From positions 1 to 34,920 of the forward strand of contig URIT01000019.1 in assembly GCA_900547945.1 (NCBI GenBank): a stretch of 34,920 nucleotides of DNA, read 5' to 3'. Each line of letters opens with the position of its first letter. The stretch's first letter is position 1. Shown piece by piece: positions 7,468 through 15,303 of this stretch. Below the pieces are notes generated by a model that was not told where the DNA came from, ran no database searches, and saw only the letters and a program-made list of their open reading frames with translations. The position numbers were made by a program, and so were the translations under genes. The stretch comes from an uncultured bacterium (GTDB lineage Bacteria; Verrucomicrobiota; Kiritimatiellia; RFP12; UBA1067).

Positions 7468-8463
7468 ATGAAAATCAAGGTTTTGGCAAAAGGCGCGAAG
7501 ATCGGGTCGGCCTCGTTTGAGTATGAACCGGGATACGAATTCATCTCCGACCCCGCCTGCTCGGAATACGACTGGCTGGTTGTCTACGACGAACTGCCGG
7601 GCCGGGACATCGGGACGTTCCACGACGGGTATGAGGAACTCCAGTGTCCACGGGCCTGCACGATCCTCGCGACAAGCGAGCCGACGAGCATCAAGCATTA
7701 CTCGCGAGCGTATGCGTGGCAGTTCGGACATCTCCTCACGAACCGGCCCTTCGAGTCGGAGGAACATCCCCACTATCATCTCGGACGCGGCTACTATCGC
7801 TGGTTCATCGGCCGGTCGTATGTGGAAGCCGTGCGGACGGTCCTTCCGCCCAAGACCAAACCGATCTCCACGGTCTGCTCGTCCAAGCAGATGAGGGGCA
7901 CGCGGCATTTTGACCGCTTCAACCTCGTCAGGGCACTCGCAGACGCCATCCCGGAGATGGACTGGTTCGGGCATGGCGTCCGTCCCTTTGGACGTAAATA
8001 CGAGGTGACGGATCCCTACAAGTACCAGGTTGTCGTGGAAAACCACATCGCGCCACATCACTGGAGCGAGAAGATCACGGACGCATTCCTGAGCGAATGC
8101 CTTCCCTTTTACGCGGGCGCGCCCGACTTGGCCGACGATTTCCCGTCTGCGTCGTTCATCCCCATCCCGATTAACGACCCCGCGAAAGCTGCGGAGATCA
8201 TCAAGACGGCCATTCTGGCGGACGAATACGAAAAGCGCCTTCCCGCAATCAGGGAAGCCAAACGCCTTGTCCTGACGAAGTACAACTTCTGGGCACAGGT
8301 GATCGGCGTCATCAAATCTGCCGAACGGACCGGCCCGCAGGAAATCCGCCCCTCCGAACCCCCTCCACGCCTTTACGCCCGCAAGGCGCTTCGCATGCAC
8401 AACCTCCGCGCGGCGTTCGAAGACGGCGTGTACCACCTGAAGCACAACCTGCGCTTCCTGTAA
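7468..8463 (+). CDS. Glycosyltransferase family 10 (fucosyltransferase-like)
   Basis: GT10 enzymes transfer fucose or a related sugar from a nucleotide donor onto glycans such as O-antigen. The C-terminal half carries the family donor-binding pattern: YKYQVVVENH (residue 184 on), then HHWSEKITDAF, then LPFYAGAPDLADDFP. The acidic and Glu-Lys residues of the family motif are in place. The N-terminal ~170 residues are not recognisable to me but include GRGYYRWF. I chose the ATG at 7468 (MKIKVLAKG) rather than the in-frame codon further up; AGGG lies nine bases ahead. The protein has 331 residues and no signal peptide, as expected for a cytoplasmic transferase. It is the only plus-strand gene, so may be an insertion into a minus-strand region. 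The acceptor is unknown. Confidence 0.8.
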   Translation: MKIKVLAKGAKIGSASFEYEPGYEFISDPACSEYDWLVVYDELPGRDIGTFHDGYEELQCPRACTILATSEPTSIKHYSRAYAWQFGHLLTNRPFESEEHPHYHLGRGYYRWFIGRSYVEAVRTVLPPKTKPISTVCSSKQMRGTRHFDRFNLVRALADAIPEMDWFGHGVRPFGRKYEVTDPYKYQVVVENHIAPHHWSEKITDAFLSECLPFYAGAPDLADDFPSASFIPIPINDPAKAAEIIKTAILADEYEKRLPAIREAKRLVLTKYNFWAQVIGVIKSAERTGPQEIRPSEPPPRLYARKALRMHNLRAAFEDGVYHLKHNLRFL

Positions 8464-8479
8464 CCGCACGCACCTTCCA

Positions 8480-8500
8480 AATGGGGATAGCCCCGTCACA
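8480..8500. repeat. AAATGGGGATAGCCCCGTCAC repeat
   Basis: The core GGGG-ATAG-CCCC can form a short hairpin. Close relatives lie at 12028-12047 (AAATGGGGACAGGCCCCGTC) and 12068-12085 (AATGGGGATAGCCCCATT). The copy fills the gap between the convergent GT10 and oxidoreductase genes. Confidence 0.65.
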
Positions 8501-8506
8501 TTCACA

Positions 8507-10345
8507 TCACATGCCCTGCCCCGGGGACAGTCCCCCGCACACTCGTCCGGGGCCGGTCTCCGACGGGGCACGGCGGCCTCCTTTCAGCATCCGCAGCTTG
8601 TCCGCGAGATCGCTGCCGTCCAGTTCGCAGCGGAGCACGGGGAATGCGACATCGGGGATGTCCGCGCCCATGTCCCTGAGCGCCATCATCGCGTAGGAAA
8701 GGGCCTGGAAGCGGCAGACCGGCTCGCCGCCGCCGAAGGCCTGCGCCTCGGTCAGCCCCGCCGTGAAGGTTTTCGCCGCGTCCCGGACGATTGCCTGCAG
8801 CGCGGGCACGCTTGCGCGGTCCTTGAACTGCCGCAGCAGGTCGAGCGCCTTGATCCGGTTGGGATAGGCGTTTCGGATCACGGGGTCCCGCGCGCCGCCC
8901 GGATGGCCGACGATCTCCCGTAGCACGGGCCGCGCGCGAGGATCCTTCATGAGCCCGAGCGCGACCGCGTAGTTCCCGGCGAAGCGGACCTCCCGCGCCA
9001 TCGCCGCCGCCAGCTTGTCCGCAAGCGCCTGCCGCGCCTCCGCCGTCCCGCCCACGCGGCATTTCCACGCCGTCCAGTAGGCGTAGGCCGCGCACTCCGC
9101 CGGCGTCCCGCTCGCCTTGCCGGCCGCGCCCTGCCACCATTCCGCCGTGCGCGTGACGTCGATGCGCAGGGCCGCAACGACCTGGTCGTCCGAGAAGGGC
9201 TCGAACGGCCGCCCGTGGTAGACGTTCGTCCGTTCGCAGCCCGGGTGCCGCCGCAGGCATCCCGCCTTGTCGAGAAGGGACTTGAGGTCCGCGTAGGGGA
9301 CGTCCTTCGCCTTGAGACCCCGTGCAAGTGCGATCTTCGCCGCGCAGGCCGCCGCGTACCCGGTCTTCCGCATCTCCGGCTGCATCCGCAGCGAGCCGCC
9401 GAGGTCGTGGGAGACCCCGAAGTGCTTGGAGGGCACCCAGAGGTTGTCCACGCCCTTCGCGACGATCGTGCCGTAGGGGACGGACGACGGGAACCTGAAC
9501 ATCGGCAGCCCGCAGTGGACCTTCCAGTTCCGGATCTCCTCGCTCTCGAAGGCATGGTCGCCGTAGAAGACCGGCAGGTCCTCGGGCTCGCACGCGAAGA
9601 ACAGCGGATTCGGGAACGGCCGCTCCGCAATCGCGTCCGCGAGCGTGACCATCTCCTCGGTGGTGGCGCGGCACTCCTCCCGCGCGCCGAGCATCGTCGC
9701 GGGGCGCAGCATCCGCGCGCTCCTCCGCAGGCCCTTCCACGTCTGATGGCGCCAGCCGGCCAGCCACGTGACGGTTTCGGAGTATTCCCGCGCCGAGCGC
9801 GTCAGGTCGAACGGACGATTCGCGTAGATGGGCCGCGGCGCGGTCTTCCCGTTGTCAAGCCACGTCTCGCCGCGCGCGCACGCCCCCATCGCGCCGTCGA
9901 TAGCGCGCCCTCGCCTCAGCCGCACGCCCGCCAGATGCGCCACCGTCGCGTTCCCCGTTGCGTCGAGGACGGCCCGCGCGCGCACGCGGTGGGCGACGCC
10001 GTTCGTGAAATACTCGAACCCGACGATCCGTGCGCCCTCCATGAACAGCGCCCCGAGGACGGCGCCGTATTCGACCGTGCCCTTTTCGGCGCACCGCTCG
10101 TATGCATCGAGCTGCACGGTGAGTCCGCCCCCGAAGCACACGGCGCCGAGCGTGGAGAGGCCGCCCATGCCCGACAGCCGCTCGATGCCAATCACCTTCA
10201 GCCCGTCCTGCGCCGCCGTGCGGAACGCCACGGCCCCGGCCGTGCCCAGGCCGATCACGGCGACGTCGTAGTCGCCTTCGAACACGGGCGCGGACGCCAG
10301 CCGCTTCACGACCCTCCGCCCCTGGACGATCAGGCAACTGTCCAT
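8507..10345 (-). CDS. FAD-dependent oxidoreductase with C-terminal HEAT-like repeats
   Basis: The protein (612 residues) has a Rossmann FAD-binding start, DYDVAVIGLGTAGAVAFRTA (about residue 25 on), followed by GMGGLSTLGAVCFGGG and, later, VLDATGNATVAHLAG. This matches the FAD_oxidored group found widely in PVC bacteria. Residues from about 480 to 590 look like HEAT-type helical repeats (DPRARPVLREIVGHP, DRASVPALQAIVRDA). The ATG at 10345 has a strong GGAGGG six bases ahead and overlaps the upstream gene by 16 bases. The last residues (GLSPGQGM) are encoded by a GGGGACAGTCCCC palindrome, so a repeat supplies the C-terminus. No signal peptide is evident, while the upstream partner has a Tat signal. 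Substrate unknown. Confidence 0.75.
   Translation of the reverse strand: MDSCLIVQGRRVVKRLASAPVFEGDYDVAVIGLGTAGAVAFRTAAQDGLKVIGIERLSGMGGLSTLGAVCFGGGLTVQLDAYERCAEKGTVEYGAVLGALFMEGARIVGFEYFTNGVAHRVRARAVLDATGNATVAHLAGVRLRRGRAIDGAMGACARGETWLDNGKTAPRPIYANRPFDLTRSAREYSETVTWLAGWRHQTWKGLRRSARMLRPATMLGAREECRATTEEMVTLADAIAERPFPNPLFFACEPEDLPVFYGDHAFESEEIRNWKVHCGLPMFRFPSSVPYGTIVAKGVDNLWVPSKHFGVSHDLGGSLRMQPEMRKTGYAAACAAKIALARGLKAKDVPYADLKSLLDKAGCLRRHPGCERTNVYHGRPFEPFSDDQVVAALRIDVTRTAEWWQGAAGKASGTPAECAAYAYWTAWKCRVGGTAEARQALADKLAAAMAREVRFAGNYAVALGLMKDPRARPVLREIVGHPGGARDPVIRNAYPNRIKALDLLRQFKDRASVPALQAIVRDAAKTFTAGLTEAQAFGGGEPVCRFQALSYAMMALRDMGADIPDVAFPVLRCELDGSDLADKLRMLKGGRRAPSETGPGRVCGGLSPGQGM
8523..8535. repeat. 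GGGGACAGTCCCC palindrome inside the oxidoreductase 3' end
   Basis: GGGGAC and GTCCCC are inverted around one base. The palindrome lies within the last codons of the minus-strand oxidoreductase, so it is both coding and a possible hairpin near the transcript end. Confidence 0.6.
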
Positions 10346-11145
10346 TTGCTTCCCTCCTCGAAGGCCGTGATGAGGTCGGGGAACTGCCCGGACGGCGTCC
10401 AGACGTATCCCAGTTCGCCGTTCCGGCGCTGGACGCGCTTCTCCCCGTAGAAGCACTTGACGGCGTTCACCTCCGCGAGAAGGTCCCCGGGCCGATGCCC
10501 CGCCGCCTTCCAGGCGTCGTAGAGCTTGATCCGTGCCGCGTGCCAGCCGTCCGCCGGCGGCAGGTCGACGGTGAAATAGGAGAAGTCGCCGGCGATGCCC
10601 CCGAAGCGCTTTGCGGTCACCGCATCCGCGCCAAAGTTCCGCCAGCCGACGTCGGTCGTGTCGACGAACCCGCCGACGTCGAACTGCGAAAGGCCCTCCG
10701 TGCCGCCGCCGACGATGCGCACGCGATAGCCGTGCGGCCGCCGTTCAAGCCCCACGAGATCGGCGTTCATGAACGCCCGCCCGTCATGCTCCTGGAAGAA
10801 GACGGCCAGGAAGTCCGCCAGCGGCGGCAGCTCCAGCGCGCCGTCCCGTACGATCCGGGCCTCCGTCATTTTCGCAAGCAGCTCCGCGCCCAGCGCCGTC
10901 GTGGGCACGCCCGGTGCCGCGGGGCCGACCGTCCCCGCGAAGTCGAGCCCGAGGTGGATGCCGCGTTCCAGGACGAGCGTCTCCTGCGGATGGGCGAGCG
11001 CGTAGCCGAGCGCGAACGCGCCGCCCCCCAGCACAAGCGTCTTCGGCGTGCCGCCCGCCATCCGCGCCGCGTCGAACGCGCGCGCGTCGAACGCCGCCAC
11101 CACGCCCGCCCCCAGTGCGCCCTTCAGAAATGACCGTCGGAGCAT
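10330..11145 (-). CDS. Tat-exported FAD-dependent oxidoreductase, short form
   Basis: The protein begins MLRRSFLKGALGAGVVAAF, a twin-arginine signal (RRSFLKG) with a hydrophobic stretch. It continues with KTLVLGGGAFALGYALAHP, a Rossmann-like nucleotide-binding start with fewer glycines than usual. With 271 residues it is shorter than typical members of the FAD_oxidored group and may be only part of a two-gene oxidoreductase with the overlapping downstream gene. The Tat signal implies export after folding with its cofactor. It starts six bases after the stop of a short exported peptide gene in the same operon. Substrate and electron acceptor are not evident. Confidence 0.65.
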   Translation of the reverse strand: MLRRSFLKGALGAGVVAAFDARAFDAARMAGGTPKTLVLGGGAFALGYALAHPQETLVLERGIHLGLDFAGTVGPAAPGVPTTALGAELLAKMTEARIVRDGALELPPLADFLAVFFQEHDGRAFMNADLVGLERRPHGYRVRIVGGGTEGLSQFDVGGFVDTTDVGWRNFGADAVTAKRFGGIAGDFSYFTVDLPPADGWHAARIKLYDAWKAAGHRPGDLLAEVNAVKCFYGEKRVQRRNGELGYVWTPSGQFPDLITAFEEGSKWTVA

Positions 11146-11151
11146 GGCCGC

Positions 11152-11373
11152 CTACCGGAAGATGAGGGCCAGACCCGTCGGCGCGTACCGCTCGAAGTCC
11201 GTCTTCTTCGCGGTGTCCGACGTGTACGTCGCCTCCCCCCGACGGCTGGAGACCGTCACAACCTCCGCGCCATCCATGCCGTCCTTGAAATCCCAGAATC
11301 CGATGAGGCCCCCGTCGCCCCATGCAGACGCCGCCGTCCATGCGGACAGGCCCCAAAGAGCCAACTTTTTCAT
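11152..11373 (-). CDS. Short exported protein, possibly a truncated cassette gene
   Basis: The 73-residue product starts MKKLALWGLSAWTAASAWG, a Sec signal peptide. GLIGFWDFKDG follows, resembling the opening strand of LamG-like sandwich domains, and it ends TGLALIFR. That end resembles the last residues (AAVVLIIR) of the FGE-fold protein ending at 17851. I therefore suspect the start and end of a larger exported protein joined by an internal deletion, though it may be a real small protein. A near-perfect promoter lies 45 bases upstream and the next gene follows after six bases, so it is certainly transcribed if that promoter works. No clear Shine-Dalgarno is seen. Confidence 0.5.
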   Translation of the reverse strand: MKKLALWGLSAWTAASAWGDGGLIGFWDFKDGMDGAEVVTVSSRRGEATYTSDTAKKTDFERYAPTGLALIFR

Positions 11374-11417
11374 GTTTCTTTCTAATTCCAAAAGCGTTCT
11401 GTGACAATTTCAAAGAA

Positions 11418-11446
11418 ATGATACTACATGCGGAGCGTGGTGTCAA
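11418..11446 (-). promoter_or_regulatory. Near-consensus sigma-70 promoter
   Basis: On the minus strand TTGACA (11441-11446) and TATCAT (11418-11423) are separated by exactly 17 bases. It is the best promoter in the window and should drive 11373-8507. The predicted leader is about 38 bases. Confidence 0.75.
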
Positions 11447-11467
11447 ATGGACGACAATGGACGACAA

Positions 11468-11617
11468 CAGGGCCGCGCGGTCCAACCGGTCGACGTCCAC
11501 GCCCACGACGTCGCAGTCCTCGTCGGGCAGGGCCCCGGCGAAGCCCGCCAAGACGCCCGCCCACGTCCATCCGGCGAAGCCCCCGTGCCGAATCCATGTC
11601 CGCCACTTACAATGCAT
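11468..11617 (-). pseudogene. Remnant of an FAD-dependent oxidoreductase gene
   Basis: The frame starts MHCKWRTWIRHGGFAGWTWA and runs to LPDEDCDV, nearly the same as the start of the intact oxidoreductase at 20624 (MHCKWRNRWRTWMRHGVVA, LPDEDCDV). It then jumps in frame to VDVDRLDRAAL. This matches VDVDQLDRAAL, which lies about 190 residues further on in the intact protein. The similarity ends after that. The DNA is alike as well as the protein. This is a 5' fragment with a large in-frame deletion, possibly at the GACGTC shared by the two break points. Confidence 0.8.
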
Positions 11618-11630
11618 GGTAACAGCCTCC

Positions 11631-11772
11631 TCAATCAGCGCGGAATCCGATGCCGTCCGTTACCATTCGCGGCGGCTTCCTGAGACAGCAGAAAACGAAC
11701 GAACAGAACGACCGTGTTCTGCTGCATTTCGTCAAGCCTTTCACTCTCTTTCCCTGGCACCGTGTATGGCAT
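11631..11772 (-). pseudogene. Remnant of an ECF sigma gene fused to the end of a FecR-like gene
   Basis: The ATG at 11772, preceded by GAGGGCGAAA, opens a 45-residue frame containing EMQQNTVVLFVRFLLSQEA. This resembles the first helix of ECF sigma factors of this clade. The similarity breaks off after about 36 residues. In another frame the last residues before the stop at 11631 are VTDGIGFRAD, comparable to VSDIRISERK at the end of the intact FecR-like protein. The FAD gene fragment follows 14 bases later. The order sigma, FecR, FAD is that of the intact operon at 21982-19269. The sigma match is short and judged by eye. Confidence 0.55.
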
Positions 11773-11831
11773 TTTCGCCCTCGTTCCTTCTTTAGGGGCA
11801 TAACACCCACGACTGCGCCGAGGGCGGGCCG

Positions 11832-11895
11832 CCGGGGACGTCGGCCCCTACCACGCCCCACCCCGCACACCCATGGTAGGGCGCGACGTCCCCGG
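11832..11895. repeat. Large inverted repeat, 22-base arms
   Basis: The left arm (11832-11853) begins CCGGGGACGTCG and ends CCCTACCA. The right arm (11874-11895) is its reverse complement at 20 of 22 positions. The two differences are a GC/CG pair in the middle, and the loop is 20 bases. It could form a long hairpin, as REP or MITE-type elements do. The stretch 11773-12082 holds only such repeats; I see no gene in it. Confidence 0.8.
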
Positions 11896-11995
11896 CGCGC
11901 CGCGCCCACGGGGACGCCCACGGGAACGCGGGCCGTCCGCGCATCTGCCGTACTGCACACGGAGGGGCCCGTTTCAGCGCCACGCGCCGAGGGCG

Positions 11996-12016
11996 GCGCG
12001 GGTACTTCGCGCGCCA
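11996..12016. repeat. 21-base repeat copy 2 (GCGCGGGTACTTCGCGCGCCA)
   Basis: It matches 179-199 at 20 of 21 bases, over 11 kb away, in an intergenic position like the first copy. Confidence 0.55.
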
Positions 12017-12027
12017 GGCCGAGTTCA

Positions 12028-12085
12028 AATGGGGACAGGCCCCGTCACCTCCCAAATGGAAGTCCCAATGGGGATAGCCCCATTA
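12028..12085. repeat. Two GGGGAYAG-CCCC hairpin repeats
   Basis: GGGGACAGGCCCC (12031-12043) and GGGGATAGCCCC (12070-12081) each sit in an AATGGGG...CCCC context like 8480-8500. Between them is AAATGGAAGTCCCAATGG. The second copy runs into the stop codon (12083-12085) of the GH13-like gene. Confidence 0.65.
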
Positions 12086-15000
12086 CAGCGCACGGAACGT
12101 CCAGCCGATGCGGTGAATCCAGTCGGCCGGCGCCGTGAAGTCGGGCGTCTCGGCGTCGTGGTAGATCCAGCGAAGATCGCCGCCGTCCGTCACCGTGCAC
12201 GCCGGCCTCTTGCCCGTGAAGCGGACGTCCCCGACCGTGCCGCGCGCACCCGTCGGACGGCGCAGACGGTATTCCCAGATGCCGTTCGCCTTGCCGAGCG
12301 CGCCCCGCGCAAGGCGGAAATAGGCTTCCGCGCGGAATGCGCCCGTGTCGCGCCCGAAGACGTAGTCGACGGCCATCTCGATGTCGCACGTCAGGTAGCG
12401 CTTCCCGAAGAGCTTCGGGCGGACGTTTCGGAACGACAGGCGCAGCGTGTCGTCCGGGCCGTGCGTGAGGACGGTCGTGCCGTAGCAGTCGTAGGACTGT
12501 TCGGACACGTTCTCGTCGCGCAGCCGCCAGCCGAGCGTCGGACGGTGCTCGGTCGTCTTGGTGCCGCGATAGCCCGTCAATCCGATCTCCTCCCGCCAGG
12601 CGCCGTCTGCGCCGCGCGTCCACACGCCGGCAATCGCCCCGCTGTTGTAGAGGCGGACTTTCAGCTTCCCGTCCTCATACGTCCAGCCGCCCGCCGAAAC
12701 GCGCAGCCGCTCGTCGCCCGTCCCGGCGCCTCGATCCGCGCACGCCGCGTCCGCCGGGCCCGTCGAGACGTGGCAGACGAAATTCTTCGCCGCCTGGGCG
12801 GACAGCGTCACCGCCAGCCCGCGTTCGCCGCCGAGCCGATCCCGCAGTTCGACGAGGGCGCCTTCCGCGAATCCCGAAACCGCAACCGCCGTGTCGCCCG
12901 CGACCGAGCCGACTTCCGCGTGCCGCCGGCCGAAGCCGAACGGATGCGACGCGCTCGACCAGCGCACCGCCGTCTCGACGCGCTGTCGCCCACGCGCCAA
13001 CGGCCAGACGACGTCCCGGTCGGGATGCCAGACGCAGTACGGGCTCTCGAAACTGCCTTCCGCCGCATGGGCGAACCAGCGTTCCGTCCCGGCGAAGCGG
13101 ATCGCCAGGCGGACCTTGGCCGGGTCGAGCCCCGCCCAGTCGGACACCGACAGCCGCAGGCCGTCCGCCACCGGCACGCACGCGAGCGCATACGGCGCGC
13201 GCACGACGCCGTTCGTGAGGTCGCGCAGTTCGGCCACCGCGCCCCCGGCGAGCGCCACACCGCCGAGCGCCGGCGAACACGCCACCGGACCCGTCCGCGT
13301 GGGAAGATAGGGCTTCGTCTCCCGCAGCAGGCTCTCGACCGGCGCGCCCTTCAAGCGGCGCACCGTGTAGCCGAACGGCGGAAGGCCGTCCGCCGGATGG
13401 TCGTTGAAGTTGATCAGCACGACCGACACCGTGTCGGGCAGCGTCCGCACACAGGCGAAGACGCCCGGCGCGGACGGATAGGACAGGTAGTCGGCGTCGC
13501 CGGCCGTCAGCTCCGGCACGGCCGCGCGGATCGCGAAGATGCGGCGGTACGCCTCGAACGCGCCCTCCTCGCCCTGCTCGTAGACGAGCGGGAAGCCGTC
13601 GATCCACGCGCACAGCGCCATCAGCGCCGTCGCGCACGAACGCCCCCACAGGTTTTCGGCCATCATCGAGTCGTGGCTCTCGGGATAGCGCATCCAGTTC
13701 GTCCCCGGCATGTAGGCGAACTTCTGCTCGTGCAGCCAACGCCGCAGGTCGCGGACAACGGAGGCCGCGTCGCGCTCGCGGAAGTCGTGGAAATGGACGT
13801 GGCAGAGAAGCTGGTCGTAGATGGCGTCGGTCACGGCGCTCCACAGGCTTTCGTTCTCCTCGCCCAGCGTGACGGCGTTCGGGTTCGCCCGCCGCGCGGC
13901 GGCGCGGATCGACCGCTGCTGCGCGATGCCGCCCTGCCGCTGCGCGTAGCTGGCGCGCGCATACGGCGCCGCCGGATTCCAGTTCGGGAAGCGCGACCCG
14001 CCCGGCACGTCCATGCGCCAGCCGTCCAGCTCGAACCGCCGCGTCGCCCACTCGATCCAGTCGCCAAAGGTCGAGATCCACGTCGGCCAGTTGAAGTCGT
14101 AGGCCCAGAACGTGTCCTGGTCGCGTCCGTCCTCGCGCTTGCAGACGAACTCCGGGTGCGCCTTCGCGCGCGGGCCGTTCGAGTTTCCGCCGTGCGGAAC
14201 GGCATCGCCCCAGACCTCCAGGCCCAGGGCGTGCGCCGCGCGGACGTAGGCGCGGAGATCGTCTTCCGTCCCGATGCCGGCCATCAGGCGGTAGAGGTCG
14301 TCCGGCACATAAGGCCCCGGCCAGGTGACGGGACGCATCCAGATCGTCTTCGCGCCCAGCGCCTGGATAAACGGCAGATAGCCCTGCGCGGCGTTGAAAC
14401 CGCCCGCGTCCGACATGTCGAACTCCGCCTTGCCGCGCGGATGGTTCGAGTAGACGACCTGCCGCCGCATCCGGCTTTCGGGACGGTCGGCCGGCGGCAC
14501 ACGCCCCGCCGCGCGGTACCAGCCGTGCAGGGCGAGCAGGGCGTCCTCGTCCGTCCCCTTCCCGAAGACGAGCCAGTCGTCGCCGACCTGCTGGGGCTTG
14601 CCCGGATGCACGTCGCCGCGCGCGTAAAACGACGTGCTGAGGCGGAACCCGTCGGCCCGTTCCGTCACGTGCGTCTTCGCGGAGTCGGAATAGGGCTGGA
14701 GCGTGTCGAGGCAGTGGGCCACGTTCAGCCCCGCGCCGTTGTCGCCGACCACCGGGGCGACCGTCCAGCCGTAGGCCGTGCGATATCTTCCCGCCTGGAA
14801 ATCTCCCTGCGCGTAGCGGCGCGGCGGATAGGAACACGGCAGGAAGTAGCCGCCCTTCGGCGTTGCGCAGACGACCTTGCCCGCCGCGAGCGTCACGCCG
14901 TTGAACCGCCGCTTGTCGGTCGCCGTCGTCTCGAAGGTCAGCCACCGGCGCACCATCCGCGTGTCGGGCAGAAGAACGTGATGCACCCGCACACGCCAGT

Positions 15001-15289
15001 CTCCCGTCACGTAGGTCGCCGTGAGCGTCCCGTCGGGTTCCTGCACGACGCCTTCAAAGCGCTCCAGCTCGGTCCGGGCGTCGAAGCCGTCCGGCCCGCC
15101 TTCGCCGACCGCCACGACGCGCGGCGCCGCCGGATCCGGCACAAGGCGCACCGCGCCGTCCGCTACATACGTCGCCGCGCCCGTGCGGTCGTCAAACGAA
15201 ATCTCCAGCCGGGCGTCCCCGAACGACGCGGCTCCCGCCACGCCGCCGAGCATCGCCACCAGACCGCCAAACGTCCATCGCCAATCCAT
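12083..15289 (-). CDS. Exported GH13-like (alpha-amylase family) glycoside hydrolase
   Basis: The 1068-residue protein begins MDWRWTFGGLVAMLGGVAGA, a signal peptide. A central barrel shows the alpha-amylase signatures in order: GLEVWGDAVPHG (Asp 362), GWRMDVP with the expected nucleophile Asp 427, GEENES with the expected acid Glu at 477 or 478, and ESHDS with the expected stabilising Asp 540. Region I lacks the usual Asn-His (DAVPHG instead of D-V-V-x-N-H). About 340 residues precede the barrel and about 450 follow, probably beta-sandwich domains. GGGA lies before the ATG, 14 bases after the preceding FGE-fold gene. As the last gene of the sigma-FecR operon it likely acts on glycan outside the cytoplasm. 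Substrate is not readable. Confidence 0.75.
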   Translation of the reverse strand: MDWRWTFGGLVAMLGGVAGAASFGDARLEISFDDRTGAATYVADGAVRLVPDPAAPRVVAVGEGGPDGFDARTELERFEGVVQEPDGTLTATYVTGDWRVRVHHVLLPDTRMVRRWLTFETTATDKRRFNGVTLAAGKVVCATPKGGYFLPCSYPPRRYAQGDFQAGRYRTAYGWTVAPVVGDNGAGLNVAHCLDTLQPYSDSAKTHVTERADGFRLSTSFYARGDVHPGKPQQVGDDWLVFGKGTDEDALLALHGWYRAAGRVPPADRPESRMRRQVVYSNHPRGKAEFDMSDAGGFNAAQGYLPFIQALGAKTIWMRPVTWPGPYVPDDLYRLMAGIGTEDDLRAYVRAAHALGLEVWGDAVPHGGNSNGPRAKAHPEFVCKREDGRDQDTFWAYDFNWPTWISTFGDWIEWATRRFELDGWRMDVPGGSRFPNWNPAAPYARASYAQRQGGIAQQRSIRAAARRANPNAVTLGEENESLWSAVTDAIYDQLLCHVHFHDFRERDAASVVRDLRRWLHEQKFAYMPGTNWMRYPESHDSMMAENLWGRSCATALMALCAWIDGFPLVYEQGEEGAFEAYRRIFAIRAAVPELTAGDADYLSYPSAPGVFACVRTLPDTVSVVLINFNDHPADGLPPFGYTVRRLKGAPVESLLRETKPYLPTRTGPVACSPALGGVALAGGAVAELRDLTNGVVRAPYALACVPVADGLRLSVSDWAGLDPAKVRLAIRFAGTERWFAHAAEGSFESPYCVWHPDRDVVWPLARGRQRVETAVRWSSASHPFGFGRRHAEVGSVAGDTAVAVSGFAEGALVELRDRLGGERGLAVTLSAQAAKNFVCHVSTGPADAACADRGAGTGDERLRVSAGGWTYEDGKLKVRLYNSGAIAGVWTRGADGAWREEIGLTGYRGTKTTEHRPTLGWRLRDENVSEQSYDCYGTTVLTHGPDDTLRLSFRNVRPKLFGKRYLTCDIEMAVDYVFGRDTGAFRAEAYFRLARGALGKANGIWEYRLRRPTGARGTVGDVRFTGKRPACTVTDGGDLRWIYHDAETPDFTAPADWIHRIGWTFRAL

Positions 15290-15303
15290 GCCGTCCCTTT
15301 CGT

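Noticed and set aside
3378..7520. Very long open frame on the plus strand opposite purL
   Set aside because: It is antisense to an unmistakable purL and is Arg/Ala/Val-rich in the way GC-rich shadow frames are. The same holds for long plus-strand frames opposite gltX, the GH13-like gene, mutS, the acyl-CoA synthetase and metH.
7108..8571. Minus-strand open frame opposite the GT10 gene
   Set aside because: The plus strand carries the GT10 motifs and a plausible promoter; the minus frame has no recognisable domain and overlaps purL out of frame.
11631..11960. 109-codon cysteine-rich open frame on the minus strand
   Set aside because: It runs through the large inverted repeat and crosses the remnant sigma gene in another frame; only its last ~10 residues resemble anything (the FecR-like end).
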